Shown here: positions 35,501 through 48,360 of the stretch, in pieces | How positions within the stretch are numbered: the stretch's first letter is position 1 | How the letters are laid out: the number at the start of each line of letters is the position of its first letter | Assembly: GCA_026419785.1 (NCBI GenBank) | Contig: JAODTK010000034.1 | Coordinates: 124,001 to 188,000 of the forward strand | Source of the DNA: Sclerodactyla briareus | Lineage: Eukaryota; Echinodermata; Holothuroidea; Dendrochirotida; Sclerodactylidae | DNA length: 64,000 nucleotides | Direction: 5' to 3' | Notes under the pieces: generated by a model | What the model was told of the DNA's origin: nothing | What the model saw: only the letters and a program-made list of their open reading frames with translations | Database searches by the model: none | Made by a program: the position numbers and the translations under genes

Positions 35501-38500
35501 ATCCCAAGCTCATCGCTGCGCTAACTTCTTCATGATCATCTAAGCCGGAAAATAAAAATAAACACTCTTATTTTTTGTTTCCGTTGGGCCGATGCGCACT
35601 TTTGAACCGGAACTTCCCCTATTGGTTAACGTTGACTCTCATCCCTAAATGCTCTCCCTGACCCCGACATGGAAATGATCGATTCTATGCCAAACAGCGA
35701 TCACGAAAACAGTTGTGATGTGCGCTCTGACCGGTGGGTCCGAATGCTCGATGCGGAAGAAAGTCGGAGGCTCTACTCAGAATCACCCTAGTACAATGTG
35801 GGAAGTCCAAAATGCGGGCTGTAATGATTAACCAAGAAGATAGTAGGCTCATAGTGACAAAAAGGTCCACCAAAATCATTCTGAACGAGCACAGGTAGGC
35901 AAATCACTACGTATACAAGTATGACTACATCCACTCACAACACTTCCGCGGCAGAGATCCGCAGAGATCGTACTATTTCCCCTGTTTTTCTACCATATTT
36001 GCTTGTAATGAGGCACACACGTGGTCGGCGAGATGGCCTCCGGGGAGTTCGCAACCTCTGGAGGTCAGGATCGTGATCCCCCTCCTGACGTTTAGGGAGA
36101 CTTCCTACTAAACCTTGTCCTCCTCCCCCCACTTTGAACGAGTATTTAAAGTGCTTCTGTTTTGGGATCCATTTACGAAAACGAATGTCTTTGGTTCCGA
36201 CTCCATTGCTACTTCGATTGCTAGTCAATGGGAGTTCCAATTGACCAATGGAGGTTCCATTTGATGACCAGGTATTTTACAATACATGTATCATTAGCCC
36301 TCAATGTTACGCTTCTCATATTTCTACACCCACCACATGTGACCTCAAGTTATTCTTTACTAACCTGCTAATGATGATGTAACCGAACCAGTTAAGTATG
36401 TTTGCAAATGTTTATTTAAGTTTAAAAATTTGCAATAGCCTGACCTCGCAAGCCATTGTTCTCCTAACTGCATGTTAGCCTTTGTTGTTCTCCCTAAACA
36501 GCGTACTACGGATAGCAATTATTTTCCAAATTTATATTTAAATAAGGCGAGAGGGACCAGAAATGACGCAAATTCAGCTGAGTCAGCCCTCGCATGGGCC
36601 AAGAACTTATCATGAAAGCACGGATCCGTCACTTTGACATTTTTGACGAGTGAAAATGTGACTATGTGGGCAGGGAAAAGGTGATAATTTATGTGGTTCG
36701 TCTGGCGGTACGTCTTCTTATGTCAAAAGTTGTTGATGTGAGGGAATGTACCTATAATAACCTAAGATAATTAATACTTACAGTTAATTACGAAGCATAC
36801 ACGCCTCATTTCTTCCTTTCGAACAGTCACCTATATCACTCCTACGAATCCTGAAAACTACATGACATCCCAGCCGCGGCTAAAAAAGTAAATGCTTCAC
36901 CCAAGAAAAACAGACTTACCATATCCAGTAGCCGCACATTATAAATCGGTTGCCGACGTATAATTTAATCTCATATATGAAACGTTGCCAGGTCAAGGAT
37001 TTCCCTTATACGCACTCGCACACAAACACAAACATACTCTCTCAGAACTAAGCACAACCAGACCCACCTAACACCTAACACAACTAACAGCGAATAGGAA
37101 TTGAAAGTCCCGACGAGAATTATTGATGAGGTTAAGGCAAATAATCAATAACAGTAAGAATTATCCCATCAATGATAACGTCTTAGCATTCCAGCACTTG
37201 CTACAACTTTCTCAACAACCTTGGCGCACACAGACGCTGTGTCGTGCATTCACCATCATTTGACATCATATACTTGGTCAGTGCGAGTGTAGTGTCGTGT
37301 TACCGTCCGTATACAGAAGGACAGGAATGAGAGGTACATGTCAATAGTTTTAACCTTTCACTTTAACTGGTAAAAATGTAACCTCGTGTAACAAAAATGG
37401 CACGAAGTTAATTTCCTGGTATTTATATTTGCGGTATTCACACCACATGCCTTTACGGAACACCAAATCAATAGGCTCCCCGTCAGGTTCATACAAAACA
37501 CGATTTTGCAGAGTTTATTGTTATTCTGCTACGCCCCGCCTGCACGAAAATTGGTTGAGGTGCGAGCGACGGTTTGGACTAGAAATGTCATCATGTTGTT
37601 TTTTTTAGTCGGGTGATGAAACCACAACTACTTGTCACGCAGAAAGGTCATGAAGTGGCTGTATCATGCCTTCCTAAATATAGATTTCGTTAACAATAGG
37701 GCAATTCCCGGAGTTTACTTGTTCATTTGACGGTTTGCCTCAATAACTTACTTTGTTCACTGGCTCTTAATTTTAACTTTTTCCGATTTCCATTGGATAA
37801 TTAGTGCTCAAACTCGTGAGGAAACAATGTTTTGGTACTTCGTCAAAAAAACTTTTATTATTCGGTATGGTACTCAGCAATTCCAGAGCCTCCAAAACAT
37901 GAACTAATAAAAAGAGTTCATGAACTTTTGTGACCTTTACCTTGTTCACACAATTTGCAATCGCCAGCTCATTCCATCGCGTCACATTTACATATTTTCC
38001 GCGAAATCACAAAATACAACATTTAGTCCAAACTGGAGCATTATTTCAAAAGCCACTGATATTGTATATGCGTTGTGATTCGTGTACTCTGCTGCTGCAA
38101 TTGACCATTTCATTCACCAAATAAATTTGCCACAGTCTCAAGAGAAAGCTTAACCGGGGGTTAAAAGTTACAACTGTTCAATCATTTCAATCTCCATAGG
38201 AGAGAGACACGATGCATTTAGTCCGGTGGGAGGGGGCTGGGGTTGCCAAGGTGTCTGGTAGCATTGTAAATACGGTACCAAATTTACAAATGAGCAGATT
38301 GATTATAGGTGTCGATTCTGTTGTCTCAGTTGTTGCCCCAATTACGGTAGTGATGCATTTTATTGATAAAGTGGTCATACCTATCGCGGAGTAATGACCG
38401 CCTATAAAATTATATAATTATTTCTATTTCAATCCACATCGTCACTCCACATCGTCACTTCAATGAAGCTTTGATTGATTATCAAGTAGTTTGCGGAGGA

Positions 38501-39239
38501 TTGCAACGCCAGCTCCCAATCGTGAACATTTTGTTTGTAATCAATCGAGAATAAAAGATAATAACTGTCTCCATCTCGAAAGGCTCTCGATGATTGCTTC
38601 CTTGGTTCCATATACAGGCAGACTTTCAGCTTCGCGTTTCGATGACCTACTTCCGTTATGGAGCCCCATTACCTCTGTTAGTCTTTTGCAAATATCGTTT
38701 CCGTTTTTCAAGTTACATTTTACTTTGGACACCGTCGTGATATGCTGGAACATAATCGATAGCGTTTGATAGCCTGTTTAACTTTCATCAGCGTTTTAAT
38801 TTCCCGGGCTATTAGCCAGACTTGTTTATCAGTGACTGCGAGTGAAACGTTTGTATCGACGAACGGTCAGTTTTCAAAGTTGTTTCCATCTACGCGGTAA
38901 TGCTTGTGGTTGAATTAATCTGAGCCAAGTAGACCATCACGGCGGTGGACAAAGCATATCGCGACGTTGCTCTAAGTGAACTCTACTCCAGTGGAGAAAG
39001 AGACGATACTTACAAATGATTGGCATGCAGACGTAGAACTTCCTTCATCTTCAGTGTTGAAGATTGCCATTGAATCGAAGTCTATTTGTATTTGCAGGAA
39101 ATGGAACTAAGGAGAGAGTTAGCAAGAAATATAGATTATATATAATTATTATCAGGTTCTTGCGTATTATTTGCAGGGGGTATCCTTCGTTAGATGCCGA
39201 CGGGGCGATGACCTGACTAGTCTCACCGCAATGACAATC

Positions 39240-40540
39240 GACATTAAATTCCTAAAGTTCAATTCAACCTTTATTTCATTGCCTCACTTTCCCGCCACGA
39301 AGCCACCCATATGTAGTAATCTATTGTATTGGCTGATATTAAAAATGCAATGGAAAAAAATCTTGTGAAACGATAGTGTTAGGGCAAAATTCGTAATTTC
39401 GTGGAATAGGTCCCTGTGGCGGAACTAAAATATTGTAACGGCAGTCAGGCTTTTTTTTCTTCAATTCGCGAACTGATCAACATGTGTCTTCCAAAATAAG
39501 AATGATTTTAGTGCTGTAATTTTGTCTGAAGTTCTTCTTGTATATGAGGTATCAAACGGTGGCATCCATTCCCAATATAATTGAAAGATTATTTTCTTGA
39601 ATATTTCAAAGGCTGAATGGAGCTTTAAGCAACGTTCAATATATTTAACAGGCTGGCTAATCGTGATACTTCTATAATCCTCTGACGTATGTGGCGATGC
39701 GCGACACTCAACAGGATTTGGTCTGATAGTCAAACACAATACCCTGCTTCTAAATATACGATAACGATGATATATTATGACGGTATTGAAGTGCTCTGTA
39801 AGGATTCCCAAGGTTATATATAGCTATATATATTGACATGTTTTATTAGGATGGCCTATATCAACTAGGAACTATTTAGGCGGGTAAACCGCCCACGTGT
39901 ATATCCCCGCTTTGAGCAATCATTGGGAAGAAGTATTCAACACCCCATAAAGACCTCCATTTTGGTCAGAAGCCAAGATAGCCTTCATCCACCAAGTTTG
40001 TGGTAATCCACGGAGGTTACAAAAAGTAGCATAAATTATGCAAATTTGACCTACGATGACCTCCAAATGAACTTTAACTTTGTCAGGAACAAATGTAGCC
40101 CCCATCCACCAAGTTCGTTTAAATCTGACAAAGTTTGGAAAATCGCATAAATTTGACCTCTGATGATCTTGAAATGACCTCCACATAAAGTTTCCGGTGA
40201 CGGCGGGGGGCGGAGCCTGGGACGGCGGCGGCGGCTACACACCCAAGCCATAATATCCTAGAGACCAATTCAGTGTGGGGTATAATGCGCTGTGAAAGCT
40301 CGTTTATAATACTGATTAAAAATAAAACAAATATAGTCAATTCCGACATGAACAAAAGTGAATTTGCTCTGAAAAAAGGTGTCTGTTGTTGTGCCGGTTT
40401 ATTTTCCATTCAGATCGCCTCAACGTGAATGCAATCAGTTTAGAATTGGGTCTAGTCTACAATTTTATGATGCATGTGGCCTTTGTTTAATATGGAGAAG
40501 TAAGAGCGACACGACTTCATGAGCGATTATACAATTCCTT
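39240..40540. repeat. Copy B-specific insert with a GACCTC-rich two-unit tandem repeat
   Basis: Copy A passes directly from its 31210 region to its 31590 region, whereas B carries about 1.3 kb here. Inside, 39945-40195 contains two units sharing TTCATCCACCAAGTTTG / CCCATCCACCAAGTTCG, GCATAAAT, AATTTGACCTnnGATGA and AAATGAnCT words, a period of roughly 125 bases. A very G/C-rich run (40198-40240, GGCGGGGGGCGG then GGACGGCGGCGG) follows. No gene was recognised. Confidence 0.55.
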
Positions 40541-40670
40541 TTTGAGAACGGTTACATCTGGTGGCAACGGTGGGAATCTAATCCACATTATCAAAATCGT
40601 GTTATCTGAAACAATGCTAGCCACGTTTCGGGATATATCATTTGCTTTTTCTTTTCTCGTGAACCAGAGT

Positions 40671-42107
40671 ACTAAAAGACTCTCTCCAGTAAAAACTGGG
40701 CAACGTTGACCCAAGCAGCGCCCCGTTACAGTGTGTGCCTTTAGTACGCACAACGCACAGTGACGCAGGCAGTACTCATTCGGGTTTGCTGGCTAAACGC
40801 AATCACTTAGGAGGCGACAGTCACACGATCAGTGACCCCACATAGGCAAACACGGTACGAATGTTTGATCAACATAGATAAAAATAGTATTCCATCTGAC
40901 ATAAAACACACAAAGGTCCCCGTTGTCCAGCTAGTGAGATTCTGGTGTGCCTAAGAAAAACATGAGCGTGAACAACTGTCTGTATGAAGCGGCACATCCA
41001 CTGCAGGTAACTCGTACTTACATTGATGCACTGTTCAACTGCGAGAGGTTGCATTAGACCTCTCTCTTAATTAGTGTGTCCTCGTTCACAGTGATCCTTT
41101 GACGATGACGTGAGAAGTAAAGTGATCAGGTGGGAATGATTACATATTTTTATATATCTCTCCATACTTCGTATATATGACAGGATTAATATAATGTATT
41201 ATTCCCGCCTTGTATATAAAATATGATGTGGTTACAAACAATATAATCGTGAAATACTTCGCCGTTATCATGCATATGTGTAATGTTACCAGATACTAGA
41301 GCTAGTCCAAGTCCCAGTCGAAATTCTTGATTGGATTATGTATTTTCATCACATTTGTTTCAGACAATCTCCAGCCTGCCAGCGGCTCACTATTTTGATA
41401 AATGCATGCGCTTTGTTTTCATGAACCCATTGGCTCAGAATCGGTAACTGTACTCTATATGCAGTACTTGAGATCAGTTTACATGCAAATGGCTATTCGC
41501 TAATCTTTCTTTTAATAGGAAAAAAAACTCTATATAGATCCATTCAACAATTAATATTCGTAAATATGTGTAATGGCCTGGAAACACCTCCACAACAACA
41601 CTAAACCCAAATGGCGTAGGCAGGGGGCATTCCAAATGATATTCCCGCGCGTTGAACCGCTATCAATTTGAGTGGGAGTAGTAGAAAAGGGATATGCTAT
41701 GCGCTGGGGGCTAGGAAAAAAAAGCTTCATAAAATGGGGAGGCGCAGCGTGCGAAACAGGAAAGGAAATCCATAGTTATTGTTGTGAGAGAAATCATTCT
41801 CGATGGAGGGGGGGGGGGGGGGGGGGCGGTTACCTTCATGATGAGGAAAGGAACTATCAAATATGTCTCAGCCCGTGTACATATACGTTGATTGTACTTT
41901 AAGAAGAGTATTAATCGATGGCGATCTCTTCGCAGTGTTGCAGTATCGGTACAAATGGGACGTTTCTCAATATTTCCGTTTCCATATATTCGGACGGATT
42001 TTTTCGAAACTGAGACCACATTATCTATGCCAGCCGAACATTAGGTATTCGGGGACCTCCGCAGTTGAACATTGCGTGGATGCCACTCCTAAAAAAGTTG
42101 TGTGCTG
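40671..42107 (+). other. TRPA1-like intron; G homopolymer near 41808
   Basis: No gene recognised. The pure G-run GGGGGGGGGGGGGGG at about 41808-41826 resembles those inside the transposon at 22-27 kb and may mark another degraded element. Short ORFs on both strands over this region are low-complexity shadows. Confidence 0.4.
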
Positions 42108-42240
42108 CACAACACCCCGATTCCCGGTGTGGTAAGGAAATTACCAATCTTTGTGTTAATCTGCACAGATGCGTGTAATTTTCTGCACAATCTTTTACAT
42201 AAGTTTTGTACTTCCCATTACAACACCGGGATAGGTGTTG
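42108..42240. mobile_element. MITE-like palindromic element, copy 1
   Basis: Left end ACAACACCCCGATTCCCGGT and right end (minus strand from 42240) ACAACACCTATCCCGGTGT form an imperfect inverted repeat about 130 bases apart. The interior has AATTACC and GTGTAATTTTCTGCACA words. The same style (TTACACA, CACCGGGAT) recurs at about 48200-48360 and 61474-61614. No coding capacity was seen. The small size and palindromic ends suggest a non-autonomous DNA transposon. Confidence 0.6.
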
Positions 42241-43494
42241 TAATTACGAATTTGGTATAAATTCTACACAACAAGTTACAAGTGTGTGACCAAATGGTGT
42301 GTCATGCCCACAATTGAGGCCTATTGAATCCAAGCCGAACAATGAACTCTCGATCATGCTTTGCATGACATCAATGCGAAGTGGAATGATTGAAGTACCG
42401 TAAATCAAGCCTGAATAATGTTAATGTATTCAACGGAAAATAATCAACCCACCGTTGCTTCATTATTATATGTTCAAAGCGAAATGTATAAAACCGGATC
42501 TACACTTGTGATATTTGTTATTCACTTATTATTATTACGTGTTCAAAGTGCCGTTAGATATTATTCACAGAAACCGCGGTAGCACTTGACCGCGGGTGTT
42601 CGAAAAACTGTGAATAACCACTAAACACAACAAATTCTGTGACTAATTGAGTCATTGTGCACTGGGAGTGGTTAATTTTTTGCATGCACTGTAGTTCTGG
42701 AAATAGGTTTTGTTAGCAAAATATCATAAAATAGGTTTTAGTAGTTATATTCTCGTCACGTGATGTGTCTCTAGCTTTGAATAAACCAATTGTCAACAGT
42801 CTGCCGATTGTTGTTCATTAAGTTAGTCTATGTATTCATTATTATTACCTAGAATCACAATTGTATCACGGATCAGGGGTCCGACACGCGCATCCCAAGC
42901 TGAATAAACATCGTTTACCGACAGCAGTTTTCCGTTGTTGATTTTAGTTATAATTATTCTTGTAATGATAACTGTTAACTATCGTGACTATATTTATTCA
43001 GATACGGTATATTGCATAGTTTCGAATAATTAGTATTGACGATTCCTTTTCTATCTGGTTCAGTCGCAAACCTTTGCAGGATTATACACGCTTTAATCCT
43101 CAAATATTTTGAAGCATAATACCAACAAAATATTTGTAAAATGGAAAATAAATCAACTGTTAGTCCAGATCACTGTGACAGAAATCTGGTTTGATCTTTT
43201 ATCAATCCAAAATTGAATATCTCAGTGCCGACTAATAGTGTCTTTATCGTTATTCATGTACAGTTTGATTATTCTCCTTGTTAATCTTAAATTGATTCCA
43301 AGCATTTCTGAGCTGTTTACTAATTTGATACTGTATATGTTAAGCCCACCCACCACCCCCCCCCCCCCCGGTAATGTTTTCTTTCTCTTTCCGGAAATGT
43401 CCTTCATCAATAAACGGATTAAAGTCAGAGGGAATTGAACAGAGGACGCACGATTGTTTCCAAAAAATGGCAGTGCTGATTACCGATAGTCCAT
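42241..43494 (+). other. TRPA1-like intron, no gene recognised
   Basis: AT-rich sequence with a C-run near 43355-43370 and no recognisable domain in any short ORF. Confidence 0.4.
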
Positions 43495-43750
43495 ATTATA
43501 TCCAATGATAATAATAATAATAGTTCTAATAGTACGATTTGATATAGCGCCAAATGCGAGAAGACCTCTAGGCGCTAAACAGCAGATTAAAAAACCCCTA
43601 AAAATCCTAAAAGAATGACAAACGAAGGTTAAAAATAGCAAGTGAAATGAAGGAGAGGAATAGTTGAAACCAGGCTTAAAAGAATAGAATGATAGAGGAT
43701 AAATACCAAAACAACTACCAAAATACATATCTATATATACATTTAAGAAC
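43495..43750 (-). mobile_element. Probable LINE/SINE 3' end with ATT microsatellite tail
   Basis: Read on the minus strand, GGCGCTATATCAAATCGTAC at about 43560-43525 is followed by an (ATT)n-like tail ending near 43500. This GCGCTATAT-plus-trinucleotide ending is the usual L2/CR1 3' terminus, also used by SINEs. The rest of the 255-base stretch is an open minus-strand frame without a recognised domain. Confidence 0.45.
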
Positions 43751-45577
43751 AGCATAATGAGTAGGATTTCAAAACAAAGGTGTGTCTTATTCAGAGCGTA
43801 TCATACGATGGTGCGGCTCTTTCTGGTAAATCGCCTATAACTTTGTTGGTAACAGGTATGATGTGATGTGTTTGGCTGGCGAGAGGGCCTGTATGTCTCA
43901 GGGGTAGACGGTGGATGATTACATATTTACTATCGATAACCAGAATGGACAGGAGCAAAGTGTGAGTTAGTTCCCCCAGTGTTTATTCAAGCGTGGATGG
44001 CTGTTTACATGAGAGGGCAGTTCACGGCATTTAGATTCATGCTATGGCGTGCAGTGTTGAACGACCCTTAAATTCAATAATGGTTTAACACTAAGACAGA
44101 TAAAACGAGGAGTCGGTACGGGTGCTAGAGAAACGCGTGGTTGTTTTTTATGTATCCTCGAAGTGCTGTACATAGTTTATCATGTGTAAACAGCACGTAC
44201 ATTTCTCTAAATTTAACGGACCTTCGATTCATCGATGATGTACATAGTCAACATGTTATATAAATTTTAGTAACACTTTGCTCTCGAAGTAATTCAGTCG
44301 GGTACTAGTCGATACCTTTACTTTACACTTATAGTTTTCTGGATCTGATTGGCTCGTTAGAATAGTAATCGAGAACAAATCGGAGCGTAGAGCGCTTTGC
44401 TGTTATTGTGTCTGGGAGAATTATGATTTTCCAGAAGAATCCGATGGGTTCAGCTGGTGATCAGCCATAGAACGCAGGAGAAACCAGAGCCATCCTGCCC
44501 GCACACAAAGTGAACTTAATATATTAGCCGTTGTTTTGGATAGTTGCTATGTGACAACATTGTGCCGTCAACGCTTATACATAGCGTGGGCGGCAAGGGC
44601 CCCACTGAATGACACTATTCGTGTGTTACAGAATAACTTGCTACGTATTACCCACGGTTGTGTATATGTTTTACAGTGCCCGATTATAGCTCATTGAATT
44701 ACACACAACGAAAAACCCCACCTGAATACTTACAGCCTGGCTCACAAACTTGAGGTCAACCTCATAATACTAAACAACTGACCTAGTGCCATGATTAAAA
44801 TGTTGTTCCGGATGATTGAGGAAACAATAGGTTTCACTTCGAAAATATAATTAACTGTATTCAAATAGCTTCGAATGTTTGCGTAAGTGATAACAGCTGT
44901 CTTACGAGAAAGTTAGGCTACATACACATGTTTTTTGCTACAACAAAGGAACAGTTTTTTTTTGTTTTGAACGTGAAACCATACTTAGAGATTTATTTAT
45001 TGTGATAAGAAATGAACATCTCCGAAATTTCGTGGGATAAACTATACAAAATCGCATAGGCCTAAACGCACTGGAATAATACAATGGTTTTTAAAATAAT
45101 GTTTCATTCCACATCCAACTATGTAGAGACTGTGATTTAGGATAGAAAAATCCGATCATTTAAAAGTGAATCATGCCACTAACCTGGACCGATTCCTATA
45201 GAGGGTGAACATATGAAAAAATCATGGAAACCCATTTTTCGAGACTGAACAAAGAGAATAATACAAACTAACATAACAATATAAGGCTAAAAGTAATTAC
45301 AGTATTTTATTCCGAAATCTGTAATATAACCACCAGAGTAGTTATCATTTTGAAAGGAACAGTATGTTGAACTAACCGTGCGTACCTTGCGAAATATTTT
45401 TCCTTCCTTCCTTCGATTTATCTTAAAAACAATCATTCAATAATTCTCCAGATGCCGCTAATTAGCATGTAACTGAACGTTATGACCGACTGGCTCCACT
45501 CACGCGCTCACTAACATTTCTGTTGGTTCGATTTTTAGGCCCCGCGAACTCAGTCTGTCCCTCTCTTCACTCTCCAG
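43751..45577 (+). other. Distal part of the 29.9-kb intron
   Basis: No gene or structured repeat recognised. The intron ends with a pyrimidine-rich CTCTCTTCACTCTCCAG at 45577. Confidence 0.4.
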
Positions 45578-45775
45578 GGGTGCGACATTGACGCATTTTG
45601 ACCGGCAGCAGTGACCAACCCCCGCTGTACACTCCCTAAAACCTTTCTACTCGCTAACCGACCCGGGAAGTTGGGCGGATTGCGAGCGTCCAGTGCTTCA
45701 TCGAGAACTACTCTGACCTAACGTGTCAGTGACGCGGATAACCGTAACGTGCTGCACCTGAGCGGTTTAAATGGG
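45578..45775 (+). CDS. TRPA1-like ankyrin-repeat exon, disrupted by frameshifts and stops
   Basis: Acceptor CACTCTCCAG ends 45577; donor GTAACT begins 45776. The exon is 198 bases, phase 0 in and out. It opens with GCDIDAF and closes with SDADNRNVLHLSGLNG. These correspond to TRPA1 'GADINALD' and 'VKDAAARNVLHFVIMNG', which flank one ankyrin repeat. The middle is readable only in another frame, with RIASVQCFIENYSDLTC like 'KTVHLLIRLGACISVK'. Frame shifts therefore lie near 45594-45602 and 45718-45732, and in that middle frame TAA codons occur at 45637 and 45655. The first residues follow naturally after LLDV of the 15646 exon. It is either a pseudogene or a poorly sequenced exon. Confidence 0.75.
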
Positions 45776-47091
45776 GTAACTTGGAGTTCTTCGGTGCTGA
45801 ATTCTTCAAATGAAGTTATTTATATCCTTCAATCCCCATTTTCCTGTATCCACAGACTGAAGAGTTTTTGACCAGACGTGGCCAGCATCCTGGACTCTTC
45901 CTTCCAGAGAAACAATCATAACAGTACGTTGCCCAGTTGGACGTCCAAGTATCCCTCACTGCGCTCTGCGGATCTGTGGCAAAAACAACAAGAGAACACC
46001 ACCTAGGACATCGTGAACCTAAATGGATTATGTGCAAAGTGGTATAAACGTGAATAAGCGTTTTCCACTGCACAGTAATAGCTACTAATATTCACTCAGC
46101 CTAGGTCAAGATGTAACGCATCAAGTCGCCGTAGTTGCCCGAAGTGGACGAGAAAACCGAATAAATAACTCCCTGTTCATAACTTGCCAAATTGGCTAAC
46201 AAGACCCATCGTGGCCTCTAACCGCCACACATAAAATCGGCAAAAGTAACAACACCACACTCGGAGGGTAAAGATAACAAAATCCCCGAGTGGCAAGGTA
46301 GAGAAGACAAGCGAGATGATGGAACAAGTCAAGGTAATGAGCTTACCCCGGTTGAAGCTCGTAAACATAGTGAAGGGCTGACAATAAACGAGTAGCCTAA
46401 CACCGAAACATACCATAACATAATGGCATAAAGAATCAAGGCCACAAAGTAACAACTGGTAGGAGTTGGCTGCTGCCACTGCAATTGAACCTCATCAAAG
46501 AAGGGCCGCGGAGTGATACTCAGGAATGTGACATCAGATATAAGGCCGCGAGTACGGCAAATACCACGTCTCAAAGACCAGATCCTACACACGATAGTAT
46601 CTCAGTTGTTAACATCAGTACCAAGCTCGCGTGTCGCAAGTACATACAGCGTAACAGCAGCAAAACATTAGTGGTACAGAGCAAAATAAAATTAGGCCTG
46701 ATAGGGAAGATGATCGATCATCGTGCCTCGGCAAATGCAGAAATTAATCACAATAAAGACTTTGCAACAAGCCTAAATGGATGCGAAAGAGGTTTGTAAT
46801 CTAAAGTTGAATGTATGCTGATCCCAGTGAGCAATTAAAACACACCACACAATAAGAAATACAGGCGACGGGAGTCTGTGGTCTTCTTACCCCAAAAGCT
46901 GAACGAAAAGAAGCTAGCGACAGATTATAGCACATCATGAGATACTGTGCAGCCTCGCTGCCACCCTAGCATCATTTGGAATCGCTACAAGACTACCCGT
47001 CCCAGTGTGCTACTTGCCTGTTAACCTGAACTCGCTTTAGCCTACTTGCTACGAGTCATCCGTAACATTTTGCCCAAGTACGCCAATCCGG
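45776..47091 (+). other. TRPA1-like intron, proximal part
   Basis: Starts with donor GTAACT. Minus-strand ORFs at 46177-46592 are hydrophobic, in two overlapping frames with no family signature. They may be transposon or LTR remnant, but I cannot support a call. Confidence 0.35.
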
Positions 47092-47222
47092 AATAATAAT
47101 AATAATATAATAATAATAATAATATAATAATAATAATATAATAATAATAATAATAATATAATAATAATATAATAATAATAATAATATAATAATAATAATA
47201 ATAATATAATAATAATGATAAT
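47092..47222. repeat. (AAT)n microsatellite with AATAT slips
   Basis: About 130 bases of AAT repeats with recurrent ATATAAT interruptions. It gives no meaningful ORF. Confidence 0.95.
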
Positions 47223-48199
47223 ACCCTATATGAACCCTCTATAAGGCAGACAATGGATCACTCGGTACAATACAATAGTCCGTTAACATGTCGTGTTGAA
47301 TGGGGTGTGGTCCTGTGCACGTGCGGAGGTCGTAAGGGAATGGAGCAATGGCGGCGACCTGGTCGCGTCCTGTCTTACCACCTGGATAGTATACCATAAA
47401 TACATCAGTCGTTTTTGCATTGTCCAATCTCATCTGATTTAGGCGAGATTACGCTTATAAGTCCCAGTTCCCCGGATTTCCAAAAAAAAAAATGCTTCAC
47501 TACGCATGCCCATAAATGCTTCCCGACTGTACGATTCGGTGCCGAGAAGAGCCCAGCTGTGCCATGCAGGTCTGTGGGGCATCGTTTAAAAGTTACATCG
47601 ACAGTTGATATGCCCTTCACGACGCGGATGTCAATTGACTCATTCAAAACAATGTAGCTGATGTATTCATCAATTTGTGTGTAATGTGTTAACATGCGCT
47701 GTCTCGGGACGCTTGTCATTACTAACTATGCTCTCGTTGTCACTGAAACCAAACATGACTTTCCACCGTAGAGACACAGTCACTTCGGATTATAATGATG
47801 ATGACTAAATTATTCTTAAGCAAACACTGTGCACACAGCTATGTGCTGGTCAGGGCATCAGTCTGGGAACAGAACCCAAATACTATTTGATCGATGATGC
47901 ATATCAAAGCATTCGCCAGACTGTCAAGAGTATTAAGTATTTAATACACCTTCACTGTAAAGTGTTCCTAATACTCCAAGTAGTCATCCAATTACCCAGC
48001 AGTCACTCTGAATAGCCTGCGATACTCATGACAACCGGCGTTACAAACTCTGTTTGTGAAGAACACATTGACTGACAAATGGAGGAAATGAACTTTATTA
48101 GGCCGCCCAACTCGTCCCGGGAGGTAATTCTTCATTATCACATGCGTGTTACGATGCGTAGGGAGGCTCTACAGAAAGATTGTCATTAGAATCGTTGGT

Positions 48200-48360
48200 A
48201 CAAACAACACTCCACAAAATTGTGAGGTTTTCAACATTCTCCACAACACTCTGTAATATCCACCTTCCCGGTGTTTGTGTGAGTAATTACAACAATTGTA
48301 TAAAGTTGTGTAAAAATTACCCAAATTGTCTGATTATACACAATCACAATAATTGGACAT
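48200..48360. mobile_element. MITE-like element, copy 2 (degenerate)
   Basis: Contains ACAACACTCCACAAAATTGTG, CTTCCCGGTGTTTGTG, AATTACAACAATTGTATAAA and TGTGTAAAAATTACCC. These words match the elements at 42108-42240 and 61474-61614. The inverted ends are less clear than in those copies. Confidence 0.45.

Larger units (their letters stand above)
31836..40670 (+). repeat. Copy B of the ancient direct duplication
   Basis: Collinear partner of 17655-31735, separated from it by about 100 bases. It lacks the 22468-27161 transposon and the 20235-21040 block of copy A. It has its own extra sequence at about 35340-35845 and 39240-40540. A T-run of more than 20 at 33583-33609 lies where A has an AT-rich stretch. 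No ORF is shared in frame with copy A, so the duplicated DNA looks non-coding. Confidence 0.85.

Noticed and set aside
46177..46592. Hydrophobic minus-strand frames that look membrane-like
   Set aside because: Two overlapping frames, no motif, no splice signals that help. They may be transposon remnant, but unsupported.
47492..47512. LHYAC-like peptide resembling an ankyrin repeat core
   Set aside because: It follows an A-homopolymer, is bounded by stops and has no acceptor. The rest of the repeat is absent.
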